Assembly: GCA_030062745.1 (NCBI GenBank)
Contig: CP099846.1
Location: 25,689,201-25,753,200 of the forward strand
DNA from: Capitulum mitella
Lineage: Eukaryota; Arthropoda; Thecostraca; Pollicipedomorpha; Pollicipedidae
DNA length: 64,000 bases
Direction: 5' to 3'
The translations under genes were made by a program, and so were the position numbers. The notes under the pieces are model-generated. The model searched no databases. It worked only from the letters and a program-made list of their open reading frames with translations, and was not told the origin of the DNA. Positions 32,959-43,979 of this stretch are shown here, one piece after another; the stretch's first letter is position 1; the number at the start of each line of letters is the position of its first letter.

Positions 32959-35900
32959 TTAACCCTAGGCCGGCGTGATGTGTTTCCGTATTTCGCTGGC
33001 CGCGGGCCTCAGAAACCCTGCTATGTCAGCAGAGAAAGTGATTGAAGAAAGTCGAGATACTGAAGGAAATGAAGGGTGGAAGGAAGTCGGGCGACACTCC
33101 ATTTATCTCACCGGCAGATCGAATGAGGTTAAATTTTCAAAATTATCGCGCTTTGGAATTTTATGCTTCATGTTTTCAGAAATGTTCGTCTTTGAATGTT
33201 GCTGCACTAAATTTGATGGTGAGTATTAATGGAACGTGCTTCATTATGCGACATCGATTTGGGAAATCTGCACCGCTTGCATTAGTTGCCACCGCCATGC
33301 AAGTATTTGCATGACATTCATTTTTGATTAGCGGGGCAGATTCTAATTCTAATTTAATGCTCCAGGTGAGGCTTTTGGTGTCATCCACTCCTGTTATCGC
33401 TCTTGGAAAAATTGCGCAATGTCACGCAACATTTAGCAAGGCTGAATGTTTTGGAGAGGTAATTTAATGCTGAAGCAAGGCTGACAGTGGAATATGCCAA
33501 ATACAGAAACGTTTCACATGTTGCAGATGTTGGAAATGATAGTAAGGCACCTTGTTTGATTACTTGGGGTACCTTTGCTTTTCAAAGATAATGACCATGC
33601 ACCTTAAATGTCAGGCTATTTGCATATTGCTCGAAATCCGAGAGATCTTGACAGCTTGAAAGACGAAGCATTTTGTCCAACTGATCATAGCTAAATAACG
33701 GCGGCACAGAAGATACTTCATGGATATACCGAGAAATGTTCGCAACTCAGGTGCACAAATTTATGGGGCAATACCCCAAGTGCAACAAAAGTAATTCTGA
33801 AAAATCCCGACGGGAGGGCTTTGAGCATTTTGGTCTTCGGGTACGTTACAAATGCATGTATGCTTGAAACGCAACGTAAATGAGCGTTGGAATATGGAAG
33901 TTGCGTGAATTTTGTGTTGCAACCGCACTGAATACGCCAGCGTGTAATGTCTAAATATGGATCGCTGCTCGACGCAGTAATGTTTCAACTCAGAGAGCGA
34001 CTGCCAACACAATTTAGACAGCTGAATAGCCACTTTTCCGGCAAAATGCGAACGTGGGCGCGTCAACACGGTGTATGCAAAACGACGGCTTTCCGATATG
34101 CCTAGCTGCATAGGCTGATATCTGCTGGCACAGCCGCCGCGAAGTCTAAACGACCGCGCTTTCGTCGCTCCTCTCCCCGGCCCAGAATACAGCACAAATC
34201 GGCAACGAGCCGCGTCAGCGTCCCCGAATGCCGCACGAACCGAAAACGGGCGCCTCAGCAGATCCGCACACCGCCGGGCTTGGCGCGTGCGCTCTGCGAG
34301 CCGTCACGGCCGCGGACGTCGTCGATGTCGACGCCGTGACCGACGCCCGGACGCGATCGTTCGCCGACCCCGCTGCCTCTCCCCACCGCCCGGGGCCACC
34401 AGCCCGGCACAGTTTATCGCATGCGACTCCCCTGTCCCGCCAGCCGATTAGCCGAATCACGCCATCGGGCGTCCCTCACCCCGCGGCGCGGAGGCTGGTT
34501 CGTCACGCTCATGTCCGACGTGTCCGTCCTCTGGTCATGTCCGTGTCCGCGCCGGCACGCTCTGTGCGTTCATGTAGGGCGGTGCTCGTCCACGGACTTC
34601 GCGGAAGGAGAGAATTAGTGCGTGACGGCTGACGTTTTGAGTGTTAATTGAGGGAACCTTGAACCGGATTGTCTCGTGTTTTTTTATAGCTTTTTTGTGT
34701 TTGACTTCGCGTCTGTATCAACGAGACGACAGCCGCTTAGTCTGCTATCTAAAGACATTTATCCCATAAAGACATTTATCATTTACGCGGGTCTACATGC
34801 ATCCAGTGCAATAATACATTTCATACTGGCTCAGAATTCTTTCACCGATGCAATGCAACCATAAAATACACTCACAGCCGGCATGTCAGAAGCTAATGGT
34901 TGCCACCAAAATCACTCATGTTTTGATGAAGAATTACGCCTTAAGATTGTTTGGAAAAGACGTGAGTCTTTCCTCAAAGCTATATTATTCACGCTATCCC
35001 ATTAGATTTGTTTCGCAAGCCTTTCCTGTTCCAAATAGATAACAATAGTCACGCGAAACCTGTTTTGCTTACATTTGCGGGATCGATATCCAATGGCTTG
35101 CTCTCAGGAGGGCCTTGACGCCCATTGACCACGCATTTACATTAGCATTCCCGTAATTGAAAATCGATGGCGCTGGGCGAACAGACGCAATTTCGTGGAA
35201 GGCCGAATGGCGCAAAAGATATCTCGGGAACCATGGGAGAACGTTACCTCGATGGTACAGGACATACAGAACGCCAGAAATCCTTGCATCTGAAAGTCCA
35301 ACCGCATTTATGCGTGTCACAATGAACATCTGCAAAAGCTTTGCTTTCAGTGCTAGGTTTGGTCCGTTAAACGAAGCCACATTGCTAGGTGGCCTATGCA
35401 TGGTTACAGAAAGCATGCAGCCCATTCTCTGAGTTCCTTGCCAGCAAAAGACTAATGTTTCAAGGTTCGTCTGGACTATCAAAAGTCGTTGAAAAGCTTA
35501 TCTTGTATGACAAGTCTTCACAGAAAGCCACAATCAGTAACCTTCATAGTTTCAATCCCTCCTTTAGCATTGCCATGTCCTAGGTCTTGATACTACCAGG
35601 GTTTCCGAAACAAGTCGCTCATTATAATGCAGACCACGTGAGATTGTTCTGCTGCCACCACGCGCCACCAGCACTAGACCGTGCGTCAGTCTTTGAGTCC
35701 GCGAACTCCCCAATTGCTGACGCTGTAGGTTTCCTCGCAGTTTTTTTTTTGAGGCTAGTCCATGGAACATTCGGATTTCGTCTCGCCCTGCTGTCGTCGC
35801 ACCTCCCGCTGCGAGCAGACCCGTTCCGGAGGGCTAGTGTCAGCTTCCGGATCCCGACCCCGAGGCGTGAAACGTGTGTCCTGCAAATCCAAGCATTAGC

Positions 35901-36381
35901 CTGAGGCTCTCTGTCCATGACATCCCTCACGGACAATCATTCTTCGTCTCTCTCCGAGCCTAAGGAACTATGGAGACCATGCGTTCTCACGAAGGGAGGG
36001 GAAGGGGAAGGGAGGACGAGGCGTGTGAGATTCTGAAGTCGTTTCGATTTTGAGGATTTATTCTCATGTCACTTTATATTTTGCAATTGTTGTTAATTTA
36101 TAATGACATCAAGATCTGCTATGGATGTTCCATTGCACCTATAAACGACAGACAAAAATGGAAAAAAGTGTTGCCGCCTGTTTTCGGCAAATGATTTTCG
36201 AGATCACTAAACCGAGCATCTGTTTGCAAAAGGATTAAACCGACTAATTTATGCCGGCCGTCGACAGACCATGTACTTCTCGCTAAGTACTTTTTCTTCA
36301 AAATTAGTCATTCACTAGCTGGAGACTGTTTTTAAGTTCGGAAAAAATAATGCAAACAATCCTTGGTGGCGCGTAAAATCA
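32959..36381. other. Unrecognised stretch with a strong CpG-rich patch
   Basis: TTAACCCTAGGCCGG at 32959 resembles a piggyBac-like left tip without a partner. Strong CpG enrichment lies at about 34130-34620, with smaller patches near 35790-35870. The minus-strand frames 33761-34195 and 35069-35482 and the plus-strand frame 34228-34632 have no recognised domain. Confidence 0.4.
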
Positions 36382-36413
36382 TTCTCTCTCTCTTTCCCTC
36401 TCTCTTTCTTTCT

Positions 36414-36452
<39 letters not shown>
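36382..36452. repeat. (CT)n microsatellite
   Basis: A CT run with CCC and TTTC interruptions. Confidence 0.95.
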
Positions 36453-36455
<3 letters not shown>

Positions 36456-37904
36456 CTCAGGTCATCTCCCCGCTTTGCAAAGTGGATGATCATATGACGG
36501 CACAGACGTCGGACAAGTAATGACAGAGTATCGTCTTCCTAAGGAAGCGACGACATGACGCCTGTCCAAGCCCCTGCTAGTCCGACTTACTGGTGCCGAA
36601 CATCAAAACTTGGTATAGTTTTCAGGAAGAAAAGAAACTTGTTACCTCTTATTTTGGCTTCGTTGCTTCTCAAGACACTTGGAAAGTTTTCAGCCCGGTA
36701 TTGACTAAAATATTTTGCTACCTACCGGTGAATTACAGGCATGTTTTGCCTGTTCCCACTCCCCGTTTGTCTCAAGAAACAATGGGCGGATTTAATTTGA
36801 ACAATGGTGGCGCAAAAACTGCCCGCCCCTCATGTCTTTAGCACATAACCTTCGCGATATGATAGCGCTAGAACGTCGTAATATTTTGGATCCTCTGCTG
36901 AACCCCTTACAGCCTTTTTCCGTTTCAAACTTCAAAATCGGTCGGTAACTTTTCCACGACAATCCGGTGAACTCAGGAGGCAGGTCGCGAGGTCAGTTCA
37001 CTGTAGGCGGCTGCTGACGGTCGTACATGTGGCGGGCCGTAGGTCGAACACGATGCTGCGTATGGAGTGAGTTCTGCCCGACGCCCAGTTCTAAAAAAGT
37101 GGGGCAAAAATATGGAGAATTCGCCTTTGCCATGAATTTGTAATCCGAGGGCACAGGTAGTCTTGGTGAGGTCAATCGAGGTTACAACCATATTCCATAA
37201 CCATAATCAAATGATGAGCGTAAAACATTCTGTCTTTTCCTGCGGATGTATTCGTCAGATCTACATGAAACTTTATGGAGAATTAGTCTACAAAATGAAT
37301 GTGCTCACTCCGAAGCACGGGTGACCTAGGTAAGGTCAATGTAGGTCCATCGAGGTCAGGTATTGAAAATGCATCATTTTGTAAAGAGGTTATAGAGGGA
37401 TTTGGAGGGGACTTTGATTACATGTTGAATGCAAGTGCGTCAAAGCCGTATACAAGCTACATGAGGTCAACTAAGGTCTTCCATGGTCATTTGCTCCAGT
37501 TCTACTCAAATTACCTCAATTCGGTTTTGTAAGGGTGCATTTTATCGACCTCGGTTGACTTTGGATAACCTCAGATAGCCGAAATACAACAGCTGACATA
37601 CGGTTGTGTGGATATATTCTACCTAGTAACAACTCACCAAATTGTGTTACGTTCCAAGTCGACAAAATGCAGCATTTTCAAACACTGATCTGTGTTGGCC
37701 TCGACTGACCTTACCTACGTTAAGCTTGCTTTGCAGTATTCAAGTCCATCATGTGGACAAAGGCTCCGCAAAACTGAGCTGCGATGGTTTACGTAGATTT
37801 GGAGAAAGAAAGGGTGTCACTCATTCGACTTATGATCTCATTTGATTGCGACAGACCTGACCTAGTTCATTCAGTTCCCAAAAATCATAGGACTACCACG
37901 CCTA
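36453..37904. other. Unrecognised stretch rich in AGGTCA/TGACCT words
   Basis: From about 37160 to 37870 there are many AGGTCA, AGGTAAGGTCA and TGACCT words, the same vocabulary as the TTAA elements. No inverted ends were identified and no gene recognised. It may be an unbounded relative of those elements. Confidence 0.4.
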
Positions 37905-38400
37905 CATTCGGCTGTTCTGCCCTGGGCCGCAGCCGTTCGGCTGCCGTCATGTTCCCACGTATGCCACCGGCGGCTGGAAGGGCCCGCAGCCAGCCCGGGC
38001 CTGGCCGGCGCCGCCGTCCAGCCAGGTGCGCCGCCAGGTGGGCCCGTTTCGGGCGCTCGACCCGGCAGGGTCCCATCAATGCGTGCAATCCTCAGGGGCC
38101 CGCCAGCGCGGGAGTTAATTCATTTCGAAAAGTGGTCGCGTAGGTCGTGCTGAGTCGCCAAAGTTAAGCGAAAAGCGCGGGTTTTTGTGGAGCGCGGCTT
38201 CAGCTGCTTTCACTCAAGTTCGTCAGAGTTGGAGATGGCCTGCGCACGCGGTTCGGCGGTCCGTGAGGCAGCTGGAGAGGGCCGTTTCCTCGTCGGTCCG
38301 ATATGTCACGCGCAGATGCGGGCACGATGACCCGGGAAGAGCGATTGGCGTAAGGACGGACTCGGCAGCGCTCGCGCTCAAAAGATTGTAGCGAGTTGGG
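37905..38400. other. CpG-rich patch
   Basis: Strong CpG and GC enrichment compared with the AT-rich flanks. Frames on both strands are open because of composition. It could mark a promoter, but no transcript feature is visible. Confidence 0.4.
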
Positions 38401-39545
38401 CGCCCGATATGAAACGGTTCCCCCGAAAACCTCTGCCCGCGATAGAAGATTTTCAAAGATTAATCAAGACATCGTCCATTGCAGCTGCCTTAACGTAGCT
38501 ACTAGGTCTGCTGTTAGGTCAATAGTTCGGGCATCTTTGATCACGATGTGCTGCACACTTGTCACGGACAACCCTAACCTGCCAGCATTGGCATCTGAGT
38601 TATGATGATATGGGATGTCCATCCTTATGCAATTTTACGTCTCCATAGAAGTACCTAGACTGATACCTAGAATATTCTATAAACGACTAAGCCATCTCAA
38701 GAGCTGAGCTCGTCGTCACCCAACATCCCCAGCACAAAGTTGCTGGTCTTACGGAACCACACGTCGCAGGACGCCAGCCTCCTGAAACCGACCGACGTAG
38801 TTTACTGCCATTTATGCACGAAGCAGACTGCGCACTCATTCGAAACGGTGACTAGGTTGGTCACGTGACCACGACGCTGAGAAGACGGACATTGTGCAGC
38901 TGTAAAATGGTGATCAGCTGGCATATTCGAAAAAATTCCACCATGACCCAGGGACAGAGGCGAGCCCCTCATCACCCCAGCTCTTCTCCTCGCCAGAAAT
39001 CTGCCCCATATCTGCTTTTTTAACGTCAGATCTTTCAACGCCGCAGAAAGTCCCCTTAAGTTTGAATCTGTCGTAAAACCAATCACACTACACAAAAAAA
39101 TACCCCAAAAATGGCACAAAATGAAAAATAATCATTTTGATAGCACCCAGTTAATGTCATGTTATTCATCAACTCATAGCTATACTTCCATTAAACAGAT
39201 GGTAGGGGAGTTCTCGTATGTTTGATATTAAAAGGCATGTGTAATTACAACGCGGGTTTTCAAACGCCGGTTTCCAAAGAGACAGATCACCGGTTTCCAT
39301 ACAAACGTCTTTTCAGGAAAGCTCTGTGGTTTGCTGGTCGTTTTCTGAAGTGACTGAAAAACAGTCGTCGCTCAATGAATTATCATCATTACACCTACTG
39401 AACGCGGCCCTGGGGCGTTTAAGGAAAAGGCCCGAAAAATCTTTTCATTTTGTGAAAAGGCAGTAATTACATGCCCAATACGAGTACACAAAAACTCTGG
39501 CTTTTCGAGGCATTCCAACCTTTTCGCTTTTCACCTCATGACTAG

Positions 39546-39547
<2 letters not shown>
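38401..39547. other. Unrecognised non-coding stretch
   Basis: No domain, RNA gene or transposon end recognised. Confidence 0.5.

Positions 39548-39612
<65 letters not shown>
39548..39612. repeat. (AC)n(AT)n compound microsatellite
   Basis: (AC)n of about 32 bp is followed by (AT)n of about 32 bp and abuts the Penelope fragment that starts at 39613. Confidence 0.95.
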
Positions 39613-39615
<3 letters not shown>

Positions 39616-40063
39616 AGATATGGATCCCACCATTAACCGGCAGATGGACATACCGGGCACACTGTGGCTATGTGAAGGCCAGTTTGTGACACCTAAAATG
39701 TAACATAAACAATAAAGTATGAGGTAATGGCAATTCTGGTGTTCATTGTTATCAAAGCCGCCCATAAATATGTACTGGGCTTGACTAAAGATATTGTCAT
39801 CGAATCAAGCAACTTGTTTCAGCTAAAGAAAAGCAAAATGCACAAATCTAATTTTGGTCTCATTCGACAGAAACACTTTGCAGATTGTTATGTATAATTG
39901 TGCTTATGCCGCCTGGTGATGTTGGCTGGACCAACGAAACGATATAAAGTGATACAGGTACTCTTCTGAACAGTCTTCCGATGATGGAAAACAAATAATT
40001 CGTAGTACCGAGTCATTTTCCAAGAAGCACGTTAATGGCAGTGATATTGTCATTTTTAACAGA

Positions 40064-40065
<2 letters not shown>
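39613..40065 (+). mobile_element. Penelope-like fragment E, left arm of a palindrome
   Basis: It begins inside the end of a GIY-YIG domain: TINRQMD, as in fragment D (PAINR) and F (LTINRQID). It continues through the 3' untranslated region and a hammerhead-like core to a (TA)n tract. The same sequence is present inverted at 40168-40690, so the two form a palindrome with the TA tract near the centre. The (AT)n tract at its left edge replaces the rest of the element. Confidence 0.8.
39913..39940 (+). ncRNA. Hammerhead-ribozyme-like core in fragment E
   Basis: CTGGTGA (39913-39919), then a stem TGTTGG / CCAAC closed by a short loop, then GAAAC (39936-39940). This follows the hammerhead layout CUGANGA-stem II-GAAA, except that the invariant A of CUGA is G. 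Penelope-like elements are known to carry hammerhead motifs in their terminal repeats. I could not define stems I and III or a cleavage triplet with confidence, so activity is doubtful. Confidence 0.45.

Positions 40066-40110
<45 letters not shown>
40066..40110. repeat. (TA)n at the centre of the Penelope palindrome
   Basis: A TA tract that separates the two inverted Penelope fragments, together with about 57 bp of unique sequence. Confidence 0.95.
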
Positions 40111-40111
<1 letters not shown>

Positions 40112-40167
40112 TATTACATATGCATCTTAATGCTGGTGAAGGTGAAGAACAGATTTCCCTTTACACA

Positions 40168-40690
40168 TGTTCTGCTAAAAGGACAGCATAACTGGCACTG
40201 GCGTGCTTCTTGGTAAAAAGATTCAGAATCCGAATTAATTGTGTTCCGTCATCGGAAGACTGTTAAGAAGAGCGCCTATATTACCCTGTAACGTTTTGTT
40301 GGTCCAGCCGACATCACCAGGTAACATAGACACAATTATACATAACAATCTGCAAAATGTTTCTGTCGAATAAGGCCAAAATTGAGTTCAGCATTTTTCT
40401 TTTCTTTGGCTGAAACATCTGTCTGATCCGATAACAATATCAGTGCAGTCAAGTGCAGTACATATCTGTGGACGCCCCTGATGATGACGAACACCAGAAT
40501 TGTCATTACCTCATATTTTTCATTTATCTTACATTTTAGGTGCCAGAGGCTGGCCGTCACATACCTACAATGTCCCCGCATGTCTATCTGCCGGTTAATG
40601 GTGAGACCTTCATCTCGGTTGAAAACAGCTTCCGGTACTTTCCGCTGGTCTGATGGTGCAACTGTCTCAGGTGGCAACCATGGGTGTAGA
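40168..40690 (-). mobile_element. Penelope-like fragment F, right arm of the palindrome
   Basis: The reverse complement of fragment E from 40168 to about 40620, continuing 70 bp further into the GIY-YIG end (EAVFNRDEGLTINRQ). The arms diverge by many substitutions, so they are not a fresh duplication. The 113-codon minus frame 40336-40677 is partly genuine (the GIY-YIG end) and partly untranslated region read through. Confidence 0.8.
40293..40320 (-). ncRNA. Hammerhead-like core in fragment F
   Basis: On the minus strand: CTGGTGA, stem TGTCGG / CCAAC, then AAAAC in place of GAAAC. It shares the CUGG variant with fragment E, which suggests the variant was ancestral in this subfamily rather than a random decay event. 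Confidence 0.35.
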
Positions 40691-40727
40691 ATGTGGGCAA
40701 ATTTTAGTATGGGAAAATAGATCGCAT

Positions 40728-40905
40728 GGGACCCTAGACTGTGACAAAGATAACATATTTACAGAATTTTACTTTATAACACAAGAAAACACATGAATAG
40801 CATACACATGAATAGATCAATAATTTCGCTTGGTATAGAAAGCTCAATACCAAAGGGACACAAAGCTACACCTTTGATGGCAAATATGTAACTTCGGTAC
40901 ACAGA
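40728..40905 (-). mobile_element. 3' tail of the first Penelope-like family (copy C)
   Basis: It aligns with the 3' regions of copies A and B: the GACCCTA boundary, TTTACAGAATTTTACTTTATAACACAAGA, and a decayed TTGGTATAGAAA...CAATACCAA dyad. The end of the minus frame 40774-41124 reads GVALCPFGIELSIP, matching the tail of copy A. Only the last ~180 bp are recognisable. Confidence 0.7.
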
Positions 40906-41221
40906 AAACCCGCAGAGGCCGGCAAGTGCTTGAACGCTTATGCGAGAGCCCAGATAGGTATAAAGAAAACGTGATCCGTTCATAAATACACGAGCGAACG
41001 TTGCGCGACATGGCCGCCCATACATCAAGGACTCGATAGAATCAGACAATTCCTTGTCAACGATAACTAGAGTCTCCCTGTTATAGACAACCAGATCCGA
41101 CGGCAGCTTCATAAACACTTCCACTCAACAGCCGTTGGAGATGGCGAATTAGTGAGAACTGACGTACAACTGTACTACCGGAAAACCATGCCAACTTTTT
41201 TTTTAAGCTGAAGAGAAAGCT

Positions 41222-41840
41222 ATGCGCGATATTGAAGTAAAGGAATGCACTCCATCAAATGCTCAAAACATCAAGCTCGCAACTGAGTACAAAAGTCCCA
41301 GAATATCGGGCCTAATTATGAACAACAGCTTATCAAAAGACAACTCACTATTGAGACCTAATGTCGCATACGAGTGCAAATGCCCATCCAATGACTGCAC
41401 GCGCCTACCAAGCTCGTCATACATCGGCCTTACCGCGACTTCACTGTCGAGACTGATGACAATGCCCCCACAGGATGGTGGGGGCCGGCCCTTGTGCACC
41501 AAAACGGCACACGAGATCCACTCTTGAATATTAACTCACACGAGCTGAGCTAGTGGACAATACCACTATGATGGCCAAATGTGCTCACAAAGGCAAGCTG
41601 AAAGTGCTGGAGGCTGTTTACATCTGGGACAATGATCCCGCCATCAACCGGTAGATGGGCATGCGGGACAGCACACTGTGGCTATGTGACAGCAAGCCTC
41701 TGGCGCATAGAATGTAAGGTGGACGAAGAGGTAGACAATTTAGACAAGACGATTAGACCAGACGAAATGGTAGAAAGGTAATGACAATTTCGATGTTTGC
41801 TGTTATGAGAGGTGACCAGAAATTTGTGTGTATGCATGTA
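41222..41840 (+). mobile_element. Penelope-like fragment D with a GIY-YIG domain (degenerate)
   Basis: The plus-strand frame 41222-41527 encodes RDIEVKECTPSN, NVAYECKCPSNDC (linker with cysteines) and SSSYIGLTATSLSRLMTMPPQD, a GIY-YIG core. After a frame change the C-terminal part continues as LKVLEAVYIWDNDPAINR with a stop just after it (near 41653). The RT is missing, and upstream similarity ends near 41200 at a poly-T run. The following ~190 bp match fragment E. The 3' side runs into (TA)n, then the hAT element. This subfamily differs from copies A and B. Confidence 0.8.
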
Positions 41841-41845
41841 TCTAT

Positions 41846-41891
41846 CTACATATATATACTTAGATGCTATATATATATATATCTTTATATA

Positions 41892-41920
<29 letters not shown>
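41846..41920. repeat. (TA)n-rich microsatellite after fragment D
   Basis: TA tracts with CTTTATATATGC interruptions, directly before the hAT target site. Confidence 0.9.
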
Positions 41921-41925
<5 letters not shown>

Positions 41926-41928
41926 GTG

Positions 41929-43137
41929 TAGAGCATTTGACGGATCCATTTTTCAGGATCCGGTCCAACCCAGTCCGTGAAGTCTGGGTGCAATCCATCC
42001 ACAATCCGCCTTTTCCAGAATTCCTAAATCCAGTCCTGTCCAATCCGTAATAGCTAAAATATGTTGATAAAAATCCGTGCCAACCCGCATTTAAGTTTTT
42101 GCTTCAGTTATCATATAGAAATCATATATGATGCTTCAGTCATCATATTGTCATCATTCAGTTGTGAAGTGAACAAATGTAGCATACCTGAGCATGTTTA
42201 ACTGTTGTAACAAAACTGTTTTCCCAACCCCAAAATTGTTCGGTTCTAAAGCAGTTTGAAGTAAAATTCTAATGCATTCCTGTAAATATCTCCATCTGTA
42301 GAACGGTCGCACTGTTCAGCCGTTCGAGGCCGAGTTCGACGTCACAGACAAAGACGTCTGGGATGCCCATGTCACAGACAAAGGTGTCTGGGATGCCCGA
42401 GGTCTTCTCGCTTTCAACAATGGGAGTGTTGCGCTGAATGACATTCTTTATCAGTAATGCGACTCGATACTTCTCGTAAAAAAGTCAGTGCAAGCGACAA
42501 ACAGTGAGAACTAGCGTCTGTTGTTTCTTGGGATCGCTCCACAAGGCCGCCAACTCTCATTGGTCCAGAACTCGCCACGCCACCGGTTTACGCTCCTTGT
42601 TTGATGACGTTACCGTCTCTCATTGGCTGACATCACGTCAGTTTTGTACATCCTGGCCCAGATCGTTTCCGTTTGGAGGGAGTATGAATAGCGCCCCGCT
42701 GGTCATGACGTACACTCTTGTGATTTTGAAGCCATAGTGGAAAGATGCCTGTATAGTGTGGGTGTCGGTGTTTGGTGGATGACTGAAGAGAATAGAAGTT
42801 GGACTTAGAGGATTTTTTCTGTGACTGACTCGCGAGAAAGACTGACACGAGCGAGGTCGTCACTAGTTGAACTATCACGCAGGCATTTAGAAATCTGCTA
42901 CAATTGTATCGTTTTAACAAATTCAGTATAAGTCATCCGTCTGGATGTAAAAATCATGTCCAGTTAGTGTTTTTCGAAATTTAATTGATTTTCATTCCGT
43001 CTAATCCGTGTGGCGGACAAATTCTAAAATCCGGTCCAGTCATAATCAATATTTTGCTTGAATTTTCTGGTCCGGTCCAATCTCGCCCGCGGACCAATCT
43101 GCGACCCGTGGATCTATCCAATCCGTGAAGTGTTCTA
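41929..43137. mobile_element. Non-autonomous hAT element with perfect 8-bp target duplication
   Basis: Flanked on both sides by ATGAGGTG (41921-41928 and 43138-43145), a perfect 8-bp direct duplication. The terminal inverted repeats are TAGAGCATTTGACGGATC on the left and TAGAACACTTCACGGATT on the right (read inward), 14 of 18 matching. TARNG tips and 8-bp duplications define the hAT superfamily. Both subterminal regions carry several TCCGGTCCAATCC / AATCCGTGAAG motifs, likely transposase binding sites. The 1.2-kb interior has no transposase frame, so it depended on another element. It inserted next to the (TA)n tract following fragment D. Confidence 0.88.
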
Positions 43138-43145
43138 ATGAGGTG

Positions 43146-43640
43146 ACGTGTCTAAGTTCATCTCGGACACGACGGACAACAAAGCCAGCCGGCACCACCA
43201 AACGGCAGGCTAGGCGGACAGCTCTCCGTTTATCGTGCAAAAAAAAGGAAAAAACGAGGTGATTTGCGAGCCTGTGTTCCCGCGCCGTCGCGTTATGACG
43301 CAATGGCCTTTGCTTAGACACGGCTACACTAGGCCGTTACCAGTTCGGAGCCGGGGCCCGGCTCCGACCCCGCGCTTCGTTCCGTAGGGACCGAGAGACT
43401 CTGGGAGGTGGCGTGGCCTGCGCCGTCCGTTCGTCTCTTCTCCCGATGCCCCTGACAGGCGCGACCGAGCCGGAGGTCCTGCTGGTCTGACTCGGAGGCG
43501 CGTCGGTGACCGTCGCCGCCTGCTACCGCCCGCCCGACGACGACTTAGCGCCGCGCACGACGTCAACCGCGCTATCAGCACTGCGACAGTAACCAGAAAC
43601 TGCAGCTGTAACTGTAACCGTGGTAACCTTAATGTGGCTG
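43146..43640. other. CpG-rich patch
   Basis: Strong CpG enrichment between the hAT element and the non-LTR retrotransposon. The minus-strand frames 43046-43321 and 43324-43581 are composition-driven and unrecognised. Confidence 0.4.
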
Positions 43641-43672
43641 TAACTGTATCTAGCTAAACGCAGATTCGTTGT

Positions 43673-43860
43673 GCTGGCGACTTCAGCCTGCCTGAGGTCA
43701 GCTGGGTGGCAACAACAGGCGACCCCGTCCCGTCCTCCGGAGGGGAGACTGTCTGGACCTTGTGTCGACGGAGGTGTGTCATGCTGTCGTATTGATGTGC
43801 AGGAGGGCTTATTTGTGCCTGATCATTTGGAGATTGTCAATGTCAATGTCAATCATTTTT
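43673..43860 (+). pseudogene. APE endonuclease C-terminal fragment of the non-LTR element
   Basis: AGDFSLPEVSW at 43673-43705 matches the GDFNLP.I.W block of apurinic-like endonucleases in Jockey/CR1-type retrotransposons. Downstream, after a frame change, a segment reads FVPDHLEIV, like the conserved SDH block near the domain end. The catalytic N-terminal part is missing. Confidence 0.7.
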
Positions 43861-43979
43861 AGCTTGTCAGTGTGTCGGCCCGCGGCACTTACCCATCGAC
43901 TGCTCTGAATTATAAGCAGACTGATTTCGATAGTTGGCGTCGTAGTTTATCGTTGATCCCCCGGGGAATATTGGACTAG

